From the NCBI RefSeq assembly GCF_900101395.1, contig NZ_FMZO01000010.1, positions 1 to 64,000 on the forward strand: a DNA stretch of 64,000 nucleotides, read 5' to 3'. This DNA is from Niabella drilacis. Its GTDB lineage: Bacteria; Bacteroidota; Bacteroidia; Chitinophagales; Chitinophagaceae. This document shows positions 1 through 8,338 of this stretch, in pieces (positions within the stretch are counted from its first letter, which is position 1; each line of letters opens with the position of its first letter). Made by a program: the position numbers and the translations under genes. The notes beneath the pieces were generated by a model, which saw nothing but the letters and a program-made list of their open reading frames with translations, was not told where the DNA came from and ran no database searches.

Positions 1-685
1 CACTGCTGTACACCTGGCTGTTCAGGTAATCCCAGGCCAGCAGCTGCTGCTCCGTCGCACGCGCCTCCAGCGCCACATTAAAACGGCTCAGATGACGCCC
101 ATACACCAGCTCCGTTTTCTTCTGATCCCGCGGAGGACCCACTACCAGGCTCCGGCCATCCCAGAACAGCCACTCCCCATACGTACCCGTCAGCCGGTGC
201 AAAAACTCCCAGGCCGTTTCCTTATACTGTACCGTATAGGCCAGCGTCTCCCCATACAACGGTTGTACCTGGGGCTCCAAAAGGTTCTGCGGAAAAAACT
301 TCAGCACATCCTGCGCTATATTCTTCAGCGCTTTCTTCTCCCAGCTCTTGCAATGAGGACCACTGTCCAGAACGATCGTAGGGCTGTAGCCCGTTATGAT
401 CACATCCCCGTGATGACCCGTAAAACGAGCCGTCTCCACTCCCGTAATGATCCCGTTGAACAACACCGTGCCTGAAAGACCCACCCCGCTGATACGCGCG
501 CCAAAACTGCCGCCGATCATCTCTTTGGAGGCCGTGAACATACCCGACCTGCCGTCGATCGACTCCGCAGGACAAACCAACGTAAACTGGTGATGAGCAA
601 AAATGTTCTGGATAAGGGAAAAAGAGGTAAACTGCATTAACGGGCTCCCGTTTATGCTAAACATAGGTTCGGTCAATTGCGCCAT
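1..685 (-). CDS. VgrG-like type VI secretion spike protein (5' part, runs off the left edge)
   Basis: The frame is open from an ATG at 685 to the window edge (228 codons), so only the N-terminal part is present. The protein opens MAQLTEPMFSINGSPLMQF and contains HHQFTLVCPAESIDG, GVETARFTGHHGDVIITGYS and KSWEKKALKNIAQDVLKFF. This is the pattern of the gp27-like first domain of Bacteroidota VgrG/phage late-control-D proteins. VgrG trimers form the tip of the T6SS tube and deliver effectors. No other T6SS gene is visible, so this may be an orphan vgrG with its effector genes beyond the edge. A different minus-strand frame at 222-575 is also open but is a shadow. Family call is from recognised sequence pattern, not a search. 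Confidence 0.8.
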   Translation of the reverse strand, partial: MAQLTEPMFSINGSPLMQFTSFSLIQNIFAHHQFTLVCPAESIDGRSGMFTASKEMIGGSFGARISGVGLSGTVLFNGIITGVETARFTGHHGDVIITGYSPTIVLDSGPHCKSWEKKALKNIAQDVLKFFPQNLLEPQVQPLYGETLAYTVQYKETAWEFLHRLTGTYGEWLFWDGRSLVVGPPRDQKKTELVYGRHLSRFNVALEARATEQQLLAWDYLNSQVYSS

Positions 686-1241
686 ACATAAGGTTTTGTC
701 TGTGACGAAATAATATATATAATATAAACCTCACAAACATCGCTTCAGCTAAGCGACGACATAATGATTTTCAGGTCTTCACAAATTTAGCCGAATTAGA
801 TAATAACTTTTCGAGGTCTATTATGGGTTAAAAATAAGGATTTTCGGGAAAATTCAACACAAAATTAGTTTCCGGGTTTGTATAAATAGTCGTGCTTCCG
901 CCGGAGGGGGCTTTTTTTGCAAAATCCACACCGGTAGTGCTCCTTAATTTCCGTTCCGGCCGGAGCCCTGTACCCTTCCCACCCCGGTTTTCTCCCAGTT
1001 GCTCCCCGTATATATCAATGTGAAACATCGTTTTGCCGGAACTCTTTAAAACTGTCGTTATATGCAGGCCTTGCTTTCAGGCTTCGGGGGCCGGTCTCTT
1101 TACAACGCGCGCACCGGGGAATCTGAAATGCAGGCGCCTGCGGGCGGAGATACACTACATGAAGGGGTCGTTTCTACTGCCGGGAAACTTCCCCCTGAGC
1201 AGCGGGCCAGGAGACTGTTTTTGAAAACGGCGCTGGTGTAT
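686..1241. other. 556-base gap with no convincing gene
   Basis: Apart from the possible promoter box, the stretch holds a 66-codon minus-strand frame (828-1028) and an 88-codon plus-strand frame (1062-1328). Neither resembles a known family, has a signal sequence or has a clear start. The minus-strand frame ends in a plausible-looking peptide rich in Asn, Pro and Thr and could be a remnant of a T6SS cargo gene, but I cannot support calling it. Confidence 0.4.
782..789 (-). promoter_or_regulatory. Possible -7 promoter box upstream of vgrG
   Basis: Read on the minus strand this is TAAATTTG, an exact match to the Bacteroidota TAnnTTTG box, about 100 bases before the vgrG ATG. No TTG is seen at the expected -33 spacing, so this is weak. 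Confidence 0.3.
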
Positions 1242-2192
1242 TCAGCGGATCAACTCCAGATGACCGGAACCTGCCGGCTTATGAAATACGCCCTGCATCG
1301 CTTTTATCCTCCTTCTTCCGTTTTTTGAATAGCGTATCCGCACAACAGGTTCATCAATATTTGGAAAATCCTTCCTGACAAGGGTCACCAGCCGGCCATT
1401 ACCAAAAATTTTCAGCTTATAATTTTCTATAGGTAAAAACTCAGCATCGGGCAGGTCAAAAACTCCGGTATAAGCCGTATAATTCTCGCTGCTTCCTGCC
1501 TGGTCATCGAAATCTGCCTGCTGGGTTTCCTGTTCTTTTTTGTACACCATTGCCTGGAGGCCGTTAATATCTTTATTTTTAAACAGATCCAGGTAACGCT
1601 GATTGACCTCGATTACCTCCTGCAATAATTTCTTTTCATCCTCTTTTGTCAGGTCCTCACTATTGTTCCAGCCCGGAAGCGTATAAGGAACTGCAGCGCT
1701 AAATTCGCCCTCATATACAGCCAGCGGCTTTCCGGCAGTGGCAGATATACTGCCCGGTTCCTGCTGTGAAATGGCAATAAGCCGGGCCGTTGCTCCTGCC
1801 CTGTTTCCGGCGCGTGTACCTGTTAATCCTTCTATACTGACAGATGCGAGAAGATTTCCTGAAAGCGTATTTTCCTGTTTACCGTTCAGAAACGCGGGAT
1901 ACAAAATAAGCTTCCACTTTTGCGTTCCTGATTTCAGGATTGCATTGTTTACCGGTGTGCTGGTATAGAAGGTACCATTAGCATTACCAAAATAGTACGC
2001 TACCAGTAAATCATTTACATAAAACTCAAAGCAGGAAGCCCCTATCTGTATATTGGCGCGATACTCAATGGCCTGATCCCTAAACCGGACCTGTTTGTAG
2101 ATATCCCTTACCGGATGTTCCGTTCCGTTACTATTTTGAGCGCGGGGGGCAAGCGTGGTTCCCAAAATCATCAATAATAATATTTGCTTCAC
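1242..2192 (-). CDS. Secreted protein of unknown function
   Basis: A 316-aa protein with no family I recognise. I start it at a GTG at 2192 because the product then begins with a clean signal peptide (VKQILLLMILGTTLAPRAQ, cleavage after RAQ). The frame is open further back to a TTG at 2309, but that extension is hydrophilic and would bury the signal. The mature part begins with a segment about ligand or surface features (YRANIQIGASCFEFYVNDLLVAYYFG), has a middle Thr/Ala/Gly-rich part and a C-terminal Lys/Arg-rich end. The gene lies upstream of vgrG on the same strand, so a T6SS cargo or immunity role is possible, but nothing in the sequence proves it. Confidence 0.6.
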   Translation of the reverse strand: MKQILLLMILGTTLAPRAQNSNGTEHPVRDIYKQVRFRDQAIEYRANIQIGASCFEFYVNDLLVAYYFGNANGTFYTSTPVNNAILKSGTQKWKLILYPAFLNGKQENTLSGNLLASVSIEGLTGTRAGNRAGATARLIAISQQEPGSISATAGKPLAVYEGEFSAAVPYTLPGWNNSEDLTKEDEKKLLQEVIEVNQRYLDLFKNKDINGLQAMVYKKEQETQQADFDDQAGSSENYTAYTGVFDLPDAEFLPIENYKLKIFGNGRLVTLVRKDFPNIDEPVVRIRYSKNGRRRIKAMQGVFHKPAGSGHLELIR

Positions 2193-2446
2193 GGGTTTGT
2201 CTTTTGTGTCTTTCTTTATGTTATAAACATTGCTTTCTGCCAACCAGGTATGGATCGCAGTAAACTGTTCTTTATTAATTTGCCTTTTAAATAAGCGGAC
2301 TTCAGGCAACCGGCGTTCAGCCCTTGCTTATTGGATCACAGATAAAAATTCAATTCCGGCCCCTTCTTAAAATGTCCCGTTGCCATTGGGGAGCATCACT
2401 TCTTCAAAAGCCGTTAACTTATAAAAGGCTCTGCTACTGTTCACCA

Positions 2447-2950
2447 TTAAAAATCTTTTTTGTCTAGCACTATGCCATAATAAAAATTACGTCTTATTCC
2501 ATTTATCATTGCACTATCCAGGCCACAATCATAGATCATGGCGCCTCCCGCAGCATTGTTACCCGTTTTAGCGCTGAGATGAAAGTCAGAAAGGACCAGT
2601 TTTTTCCCCGCCATTTCAATCATAATGATACTATTCAAATAAAAGGAGTCTAACGTGTATTCAAAAATCGTTCCCGGCTTTACAGACGCACTGACATTCA
2701 ATGTGTCCAGTTTTTGAACGGTATCCTTTACAATCGTTCCGTTTGCATCTTTGATAATTGTTTTTACCTCCTGCATTTCATTTTCCTGAAAACCGGTCAG
2801 CGTGAATGCAAGGCCCTCCCTGCATAGGTTAGAAGCATTGCATCGATCGGTATACGCATCAATTTCCGCATCAGATGGCCGGTCAAAACAGGCACTGAGG
2901 CAAAACAAAAAGATAACCAGACCATACGCTATTTTGCTAATGACAGTCAC
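2447..2950 (-). CDS. Putative lipoprotein
   Basis: A 167-aa product starting at GTG 2950 with a lipoprotein signal: hydrophobic core GLVIFLFC followed by lipobox LSAC, acylated Cys about residue 21. The mature part carries few cysteines (RCNASNLC, YDCG) and looks like a small beta-rich periplasmic domain; I do not recognise the family. It sits three bases after the stop of the start-less frame at 2954-3196, so the two were probably one transcript. It is 254 bases upstream of the secreted protein at 1242-2192. Confidence 0.65.
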   Translation of the reverse strand: MTVISKIAYGLVIFLFCLSACFDRPSDAEIDAYTDRCNASNLCREGLAFTLTGFQENEMQEVKTIIKDANGTIVKDTVQKLDTLNVSASVKPGTIFEYTLDSFYLNSIIMIEMAGKKLVLSDFHLSAKTGNNAAGGAMIYDCGLDSAMINGIRRNFYYGIVLDKKDF

Positions 2951-2953
2951 TTA

Positions 2954-3196
2954 TTACGATTTATCTGTTTCATCCGGCAAATATACGCCCTGGCTATAAT
3001 CATAGAGCGTTCCTGTTTTCACTGCGGATCTGTTGCTTTTTGCGGGCCTTCCGCAGGAAAATTCATCAATTCCTGCATCTGCTGCATATCTTTCTATCAG
3101 AAGTGCATTCAGTTTATGCTCCTGCTCAATGGCAGCACTATACAGGAAAATAAAAATAGCTAAAAACAGGATCCCGCCCCGATAAGCAGAGAATAC
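2954..3196 (-). pseudogene. Open frame of 80 codons without a normal start: small membrane/secreted protein remnant
   Basis: Codon-by-codon reading gives an uninterrupted frame from just after a TAA (3199-3197) to TAA at 2956-2954. It starts VFSAYRGGILFLAIFIFLYSAA and continues with a soluble tail ending VYLPDETDKS. The composition looks protein-like: one hydrophobic segment, then a charged domain. There is no ATG, GTG or TTG before the hydrophobic segment; only ATC or CTG could start it. It is either a gene that lost its 5' end or one with a very unusual start. It directly precedes, and was probably coupled with, the lipoprotein gene at 2950. Confidence 0.4.
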
Positions 3197-3210
3197 TTAA
3201 GCGGCGTTAT

Positions 3211-3236
3211 TAAAAACCCCTGCTTTTCTGGCAGGC
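3211..3236 (-). terminator. Probable terminator of the parA-dapB transcript
   Basis: On the minus strand CCTGC, a 7-base loop and GCAGG are followed by GGTTTTTA. The stem is short (5 bp) but its place, about 100 bases after the dapB stop, fits. Confidence 0.45.
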
Positions 3237-3335
3237 GAACGCAAAACCGGCAATTCAGTGGATTCAGTGGCGGCAAAGCAGATTTAAAGGAGTAAGGATT
3301 CCCTGCCGGGCACGAAGACTCCCGCCCCGGTAGCC

Positions 3336-4052
3336 TTAAAGATCCAGTACATCCTTCATGGAAAACACGCCCTTCCTGTCTTTTATAAATTCGGCTGCCA
3401 GTACAGCCCCCAGGGCAAATCCTTTACGGTTGTGGGCGGTATGGGTAATAGCGATGTCGTCGATCTCAGAGCTGTACGTGATCGTATGAGTACCGGGTGC
3501 GGGATCAATACGTTTGCTGGTGATGAGCAGTTCCTCAGGCCTCGGCACTACATCATTAACCCATTTTGCTTTTTCGGTATATACTTCCATTACCTGCTCG
3601 GCAAGTGTAATGGCCGTTCCGCTGGGAGCGTCCTTTTTTTCGGTATGATGGATCTCCTCCAGGCTTACGGAATAGGATCCATGCTTATGCATAAGCGCGG
3701 CCAGCTTCTTATTGAGCTCAAAAAATAAATTTACACCGATACTGAAATTACTGGCATACAAAAATGTGCCCTCGTTCCTGTTAATAACATCCAGCAGCTC
3801 GGGCATCTTTTCCAGCCAACCGGTAGAGCCACTAACCACCGGGATGCCCAAACCGATCAGTTTTACCAGGTTTTCAAATGCCGTATGCGGTCCGGTAAAC
3901 TCGATAGCAACATCTGCTTTACCGATATTTTCCGCGTTCAGCTCCTGCGCATTGCTCACATCTATTTTCAGCACCACTTCATGTCCTCTTTCAAGGGCAA
4001 CCGCTTCAATTGCTTTTCCCATTTTTCCGTATCCGATAAGCGCAATATTCAT
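3336..4052 (-). CDS. dapB: 4-hydroxy-tetrahydrodipicolinate reductase
   Basis: Reduces 4-hydroxy-tetrahydrodipicolinate with NAD(P)H in the lysine/diaminopimelate pathway in the cytoplasm, supplying meso-DAP for peptidoglycan. The 238-aa product starts MNIALIGYGKMG, a nucleotide-binding loop at residues 7-12. The catalytic signature EEIHHTEKKDAPSGTA follows, with the likely acid/base His135 and Lys139 in the same spacing as in the E. coli enzyme. Length is typical of the short Bacteroidota form. It is the last gene of a parA-parB-DUF5683-dapB run. In many Bacteroidota a signal peptidase gene (lepB) comes next, but none is found here. Confidence 0.95.
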   Translation of the reverse strand: MNIALIGYGKMGKAIEAVALERGHEVVLKIDVSNAQELNAENIGKADVAIEFTGPHTAFENLVKLIGLGIPVVSGSTGWLEKMPELLDVINRNEGTFLYASNFSIGVNLFFELNKKLAALMHKHGSYSVSLEEIHHTEKKDAPSGTAITLAEQVMEVYTEKAKWVNDVVPRPEELLITSKRIDPAPGTHTITYSSEIDDIAITHTAHNRKGFALGAVLAAEFIKDRKGVFSMKDVLDL

Positions 4053-4103
4053 GTTATTTTAAGATTTGAGTCCCGATAACTACCGGGATGAGATTTGAGA
4101 TTC

Positions 4104-4817
4104 CTATTTGATCCGCATGACCAGACTCAGCCCGTTGGTATTAGCCATTTCACTGAAGCCCGGCTGTACCCGCAGGCTTAGCTTGGGCGATACATCAAAA
4201 GTGCTCAGATGCGCATCTACCGAGGCATCCATTACGTTCAGCCCCCAGGCTATCAGGAAGAATACGAAAGAATAATCCACACTTTTCCGGTATTCATCCC
4301 TTGTGCTCCGGAGTACTTCATACCGATCACTGTTCTGGCCAAAAAATATCTTCTGCACGTATTTGTCCAGCTTAAAATAACCGGTACTATCCCTTACCTC
4401 ACCTTCTTTCAGGGGTTTTGAAAAATCTGTAGCTACAATAAAACCAGCTCTTAACCGTTTGTACCAGACCAGGTTATTCACAAAAAGTCCGCCGGTAGCG
4501 CCCAATGCCGCATAAACGATCGGCACCTTCCATACCTTCCGGTTATATACCTGGCCCCATCCGGGAAGCACGGCCGACCGTAACGCAGCCTTTCCCGGGC
4601 TACGGTAACGCGGATCTTTTCTGGCAATGGTATCAATGTATTTTTCCCTTGTTTTAGCCGCATGCTTCAGCGCTGCTTTTGCCTCGGCGGCAGTATCTGT
4701 CTTCGCAGGAAGCGTATCGCGCACAGCGATAGAATCCGTGTTCTGCGCGCAAAGTGATCCTCCGGTCCCTGCAACAAAGAAAAGCAGCAGTATTATTTTG
4801 TTCAGGAATTGCATCAT
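4104..4817 (-). CDS. DUF5683 family membrane protein
   Basis: 237 aa with an N-terminal signal or anchor (KIILLLFFVAGTGGSLCAQ) and then a Thr/Asp/Ala/Lys-rich stretch. After this comes the DUF5683 core: RSPGKAALRSAVLPGWGQVYN, a hydrophobic segment (VYAALGATGGLFVNN), WYKRLRAGF and a second hydrophobic segment (FVFFLIAWGLNVMDASVDAHL). The function is unknown; the family is found beside parAB and dapB in Bacteroidota and is probably envelope-associated. The gap to parB is 16 bases, so it is co-transcribed with it. Confidence 0.85.
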   Translation of the reverse strand: MMQFLNKIILLLFFVAGTGGSLCAQNTDSIAVRDTLPAKTDTAAEAKAALKHAAKTREKYIDTIARKDPRYRSPGKAALRSAVLPGWGQVYNRKVWKVPIVYAALGATGGLFVNNLVWYKRLRAGFIVATDFSKPLKEGEVRDSTGYFKLDKYVQKIFFGQNSDRYEVLRSTRDEYRKSVDYSFVFFLIAWGLNVMDASVDAHLSTFDVSPKLSLRVQPGFSEMANTNGLSLVMRIK

Positions 4818-4833
4818 GCAAATAAAGCACTAA

Positions 4834-5757
4834 TTAATCTACCGATACGTTAAAGTTGTGCAGCAGCTTGTTCAATTCCTCCACCGAGTAATAATCGAAC
4901 GTGATCTGTCCGCTGCCGTTGTTGCTGTGCTTCAATTTTACACGGGTATCAAACTGGGAGGCCAGCTTGTCCTCAATCCGCTGAAAAGAGGTGGAAAGCC
5001 CGCCCCTGCTTACCGGCTTTTTAGCTGTGCCGGCCTGTTTGTAAAGGTTACGCACCAGCACTTCCGTTTGGCGTACAGAAAGGCCTTTATCCTTTATCTC
5101 CTTAAAGATAAACAGTTGTTTTTCTACCGTGTCCACATTAATAATGGCCCGGGCATGCCCCATAGAAAGCTCACCGCTGCGCACGGCCAGTTGTATATCC
5201 GGCGGCAGTTTGAGCAGGCGGATAAAATTGGCAATGGTACTGCGGTCCTTGCCCATTCTTTCGGCAACCTGCTCCTGCGAGTAGTCCAGTTCATCCATCA
5301 TCCGCTTATAACTCAATGCCACTTCCACAGCATTCAGGTCTTCGCGCTGCAGGTTCTCCAGCAGGGCCAGTTCCAGCAGCTGTGCGTCATTGGCCTGCCG
5401 TATATAAGCCGGTACATCAATCAGTCCGGCCATCCTGGAAGCCCGTAAACGGCGTTCCCCCGCAATCAGCCGGTATTTGCCGGTAGCGGTTTTTGAAACG
5501 GTAAGCGGCTGTATAATGTCGTGGATCTTTATAGAATCGGACAGCTCTTTCAATGCCTGCTCATCAAAATCATGCCGGGGCTGCTTGGGGTTTACCTCAA
5601 TGTCCGCTACCGGGATCCTGAGGATATTGACAGCGTTTTCCACCACTGTTTTTTTCAGCTGTTCGCCGCCACTGCCTTTCAGCTCGGCGTCGATACTTCC
5701 CAGCAGGGACCGGATCCCCTTACCCAGCGCATCTTTATTTTGCTTTGTTGTTGACAT
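4834..5757 (-). CDS. parB: ParB-family chromosome partitioning protein
   Basis: 307 aa. Binds parS and spreads on DNA as a CTP-dependent clamp, working with ParA to segregate origins. The N-terminal tail (KNKDALGKGIRSLLGSI) is the usual ParA-interacting peptide. Then comes the ParB/Srx fold with GERRLRASRMAG (the CTP-binding GERRxRA box) and ENLQREDLNAVE. The helix-turn-helix follows (YSQEQVAERMGKDRSTIANFIRLLKLP), and a C-terminal dimerisation region ends the protein. The gene is 36 bases downstream of parA. No parS-type palindrome was seen in the window. Confidence 0.95.
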   Translation of the reverse strand: MSTTKQNKDALGKGIRSLLGSIDAELKGSGGEQLKKTVVENAVNILRIPVADIEVNPKQPRHDFDEQALKELSDSIKIHDIIQPLTVSKTATGKYRLIAGERRLRASRMAGLIDVPAYIRQANDAQLLELALLENLQREDLNAVEVALSYKRMMDELDYSQEQVAERMGKDRSTIANFIRLLKLPPDIQLAVRSGELSMGHARAIINVDTVEKQLFIFKEIKDKGLSVRQTEVLVRNLYKQAGTAKKPVSRGGLSTSFQRIEDKLASQFDTRVKLKHSNNGSGQITFDYYSVEELNKLLHNFNVSVD

Positions 5758-5793
5758 TTTCCGTTTGAAGTTTCTTAAACTATGAACAGGGCT

Positions 5794-6594
5794 CTATTCA
5801 ATAATTTTATGTTCGTTAGCGATCTTTGTCATATCGTTCTTTTGCAGGATCTCCTTTGCAAGGTTCAGATAATTGAGGGCCCCTTTACTCATAGCATCAT
5901 ACAAAATGGCAGGTTTCCCAAAACTGGGAGCCTCGCTGAGCTTTGAATTACGATGAATAATAGTATCAAACACCTTGTCTTCAAAATGACGCCGTACTTC
6001 ACTTACAACCTGGTTGCAGAGCCGCAACCTCGAGTCGTACATCGTCATCAGGATACCTTCGATGACCAGTTCGGTATTTAACCGGCTCTGAACGATCTTA
6101 ATAGTGTTCAGCAGCTTGCCCAGCCCTTCCAGTGCAAAGAATTCACACTGAACCGGCACCACAACAGACGCTGCTGCCGTTAAAGCATTCACGGTGATCA
6201 GCCCCAGCGACGGGGAACAATCGATCACGATAAAATCGTACTCGTTCTGCACCGCCTCCAGGATATTTTTCAGCACCATTTCCCGGTTCGGGTAATTGAT
6301 CATTTCAATTTCAGCCCCAACAAGGTCAATATGAGAAGGGATCAGATCCAGGTTCGGAATATCACTTTTGAGGATCACTTCCCTTGCCGGTGCCTGGTTG
6401 GCCATACAATCGTACAGACTATGCGTAACATTGTGCAGGTCAAACCCTACTCCCGTTGTACTGTTCGCCTGCGGATCTGCATCTACCAGCAGGGTTTTAT
6501 ATTCCAGAACAGCAAAACTTGCCGCCAGGTTAATGGCCGTTGTGGTTTTGCCAACTCCCCCTTTCTGGTTTGCTACTCCTATAATTTTTGCCAT
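5794..6594 (-). CDS. parA: ParA-family chromosome partitioning ATPase
   Basis: 266 aa. A deviant Walker-A ATPase that binds DNA non-specifically and drives ParB-parS segregation. The Walker A KGGVGKTT lies at residues 11-18; Walker A' DADPQAN and the Walker B region [14 protein letters not shown] follow. The C-terminal half has the typical [15 protein letters not shown] and [16 protein letters not shown] segments. It is the first gene of the operon, behind an exact TAnnTTTG box. The gene is divergent from the metallophosphoesterase at 7003. Confidence 0.96.
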   Translation of the reverse strand: MAKIIGVANQKGGVGKTTTAINLAASFAVLEYKTLLVDADPQANSTTGVGFDLHNVTHSLYDCMANQAPAREVILKSDIPNLDLIPSHIDLVGAEIEMINYPNREMVLKNILEAVQNEYDFIVIDCSPSLGLITVNALTAAASVVVPVQCEFFALEGLGKLLNTIKIVQSRLNTELVIEGILMTMYDSRLRLCNQVVSEVRRHFEDKVFDTIIHRNSKLSEAPSFGKPAILYDAMSKGALNYLNLAKEILQKNDMTKIANEHKIIE

Positions 6595-6649
6595 AATTCT
6601 TAATTCTGTCTGAACGGGTGCAAAAAAACACTAAAAATTTTCAATTAAG

Positions 6650-6657
6650 CAAATGTA
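6650..6657 (-). promoter_or_regulatory. Promoter -7 box of the parA operon
   Basis: Minus-strand TACATTTG, an exact TAnnTTTG match, followed by GC, about 56 bases before the parA ATG. The -33 TTG is not obvious. Confidence 0.5.
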
Positions 6658-6695
6658 AAGTATTTGATATTCTAAAAACCGATAAAAAGCGAAAA

Positions 6696-6856
6696 GCAGG
6701 CCGGAGGCAGCGGGCAATAGCCAGCAGTCAGCTTTCTGCAGATCGCCTTCAACTTCGTTGCTTGCCATCCTTCCGTTAGTTTCAGCTCCGAAGCTTCGGA
6801 AGAAGCCTGCTGCGTTTCATACCCGGTGCACGATTGCCTACTGGCTATCGGCCTGC
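6696..6856. repeat. Imperfect inverted repeat in the parA / phosphoesterase gap
   Basis: The 408-base divergent gap 6595-7002 holds no gene. The arm GCAGGCCG...TAGCCAGCAG (6696-6726) is matched by the reverse complement of 6838-6856 (GCAGGCCG A TAGCCAGTAG). Between the arms lies a perfect 14-base palindrome, TCCGAAGCTTCGGA (6788-6801). This looks like a degraded dispersed intergenic repeat, not a regulatory site. Confidence 0.4.
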
Positions 6857-6974
6857 CGGAGCTGACCGCTAAAAGCCTGGCAGGATCCGCATTTCCACCC
6901 CCGGCAGCCAGCGGGATTCCTATTTTCACATTTTCAATTTACCTGAAAATGGACACTGACCGCCGGATTTTATA

Positions 6975-6982
6975 TAGTTTTG
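6975..6982 (+). promoter_or_regulatory. Possible -7 promoter box of the metallophosphoesterase gene
   Basis: TAGTTTTG, an exact TAnnTTTG match, 20 bases before the ATG at 7003. It argues against the longer reading that would start at 6826 or 6949. No clear -33 TTG. Confidence 0.35.
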
Positions 6983-7002
6983 GCGGATTAAATCTTCCTT
7001 TT

Positions 7003-8265
7003 ATGCGGAATGCCTCTTTTTGGTGGGTGATGCTGTTGATAATGCTGCTTATTGATCTCTATATTTTTATAGCCATCCGGTCCTCGCTGTTCGCCTACTC
7101 CTCTCAAAAGAACCGGGGCCTGTTTGCCCTCATTTACTGGAGCGTTACCTTTCTTGCGCTGGGAACCCTGCTGCTCATCCCTTACCTGCCGGACCACGAT
7201 GCCGGCCGGCTGCGTAGAAGCGTGATCTTTACCATCATTTTTGCATTGTTCCTCGCCAAGATCCTTGCCGCCCTGTTTTTCCTGATAGACGATATCCGGC
7301 GGCTGGCCCAATGGGTAGGCGGAAAACTCTTTTCCTCCGTCAATAATGAAGTAGGCGAAGTTTCGGGCGCAGATGCGGAAACGATCACCCGGTCCAATTT
7401 CCTCACCTGGCTGGGTGTTGCAGCAGGGGGTACCATTTTTTCCAGCTTCATATTCGGAATGACCAATAAATATAATTACAAGATCCGGAAAATACGGCTC
7501 ACCTATCCCAACCTGCCCGAAGGTTTCAGGGGGTTCCGGATGCTGCAGATCTCGGATATCCATAGCGGCAGCTTCAGCAATAAAGCCGCGGTAAACCGGG
7601 GAATAGATATGATCCTGGGTGAAAAACCGGACCTGATCGTATTTACCGGGGACCTTGTAAATAATATTGCTTCCGAAATGGAACACTATATCGATGTATT
7701 TTCCCGGTTAAAAGCACCCATGGGCGTATTTTCCACGCTGGGGAACCACGATTACGGAGACTATCACCACTGGAAAGACGGGGCTGAAAAAACAGCTAAC
7801 CTGGAGCGGCTGAAGCAGATCCACGGCCAGATGGGCTGGCGGCTCCTGCTGGATGAGCACCTGCCGCTGGAACGGAACGGCTCACAGATCGGGCTGATCG
7901 GCGTACAGAACATCAGCGGCAAGGCCCGGTTTCACAGCTATGGCAATATGGCAAAAGCTGCCGAAGGAGCCGCCCGATACCCCTTTAAGATACTGCTGAG
8001 CCATGATCCCTCGCACTGGGACGCGGAGGTCAATACCCGGTATCCCGACATTGACCTGATGCTGAGCGGGCATACCCATGGCATGCAGTTTGGCGTGGAG
8101 CTTCCCTGGTTCCGGTGGAGCCCTGTTCAGTACGTTTATAAGCAATGGGCCGGCCTTTATGAAAAAGGGCACCAGAAACTTTATGTAAACCGGGGATTTG
8201 GCTTTATCGGCTATCCGGGCAGGGTCGGCATCCTGCCGGAGATCACCATTTTTGAATTTCAATAA
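7003..8265 (+). CDS. Membrane-anchored metallophosphoesterase (YaeI/YkuE type)
   Basis: 420 aa from ATG 7003 (MRNASFWWVMLL). Three or four hydrophobic helices lie in the first ~110 residues, then a linker and a further helix (LTWLGVAAGGTIFSSFIFG). A calcineurin-like phosphoesterase domain begins near residue 165. Metal-binding motifs are intact: SDIHSGS (Asp185, His187), TGDLVNN, LGNHDYGDY, LLSHDP and SGHTHGMQ. Relatives hydrolyse phosphoester bonds, for example in lipid head groups; the substrate here is unknown. The open frame continues upstream to 6826, but that part is low-complexity intergenic sequence and a promoter box lies at 6975, so I prefer 7003. Confidence 0.85.
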   Translation: MRNASFWWVMLLIMLLIDLYIFIAIRSSLFAYSSQKNRGLFALIYWSVTFLALGTLLLIPYLPDHDAGRLRRSVIFTIIFALFLAKILAALFFLIDDIRRLAQWVGGKLFSSVNNEVGEVSGADAETITRSNFLTWLGVAAGGTIFSSFIFGMTNKYNYKIRKIRLTYPNLPEGFRGFRMLQISDIHSGSFSNKAAVNRGIDMILGEKPDLIVFTGDLVNNIASEMEHYIDVFSRLKAPMGVFSTLGNHDYGDYHHWKDGAEKTANLERLKQIHGQMGWRLLLDEHLPLERNGSQIGLIGVQNISGKARFHSYGNMAKAAEGAARYPFKILLSHDPSHWDAEVNTRYPDIDLMLSGHTHGMQFGVELPWFRWSPVQYVYKQWAGLYEKGHQKLYVNRGFGFIGYPGRVGILPEITIFEFQ

Positions 8266-8338
8266 TATTTCATGCACCCAATGCATCATCCATTGGTATT
8301 TTTTGTCTAATTTTAGTACTTAAATAGCTGATTTCATT

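Noticed and set aside
222-575. 117-codon minus-strand frame
   Set aside because: Shadow of the VgrG gene in another frame; composition is not protein-like.
828-1028. 66-codon minus-strand frame upstream of vgrG
   Set aside because: No signal, no domain, no promoter; possible remnant but unsupported.
4834-7002. parS site near parAB
   Set aside because: No TGTTTCACGTGAAACA-like palindrome is visible; TCCGAAGCTTCGGA at 6788 is a different sequence and part of a repeat.
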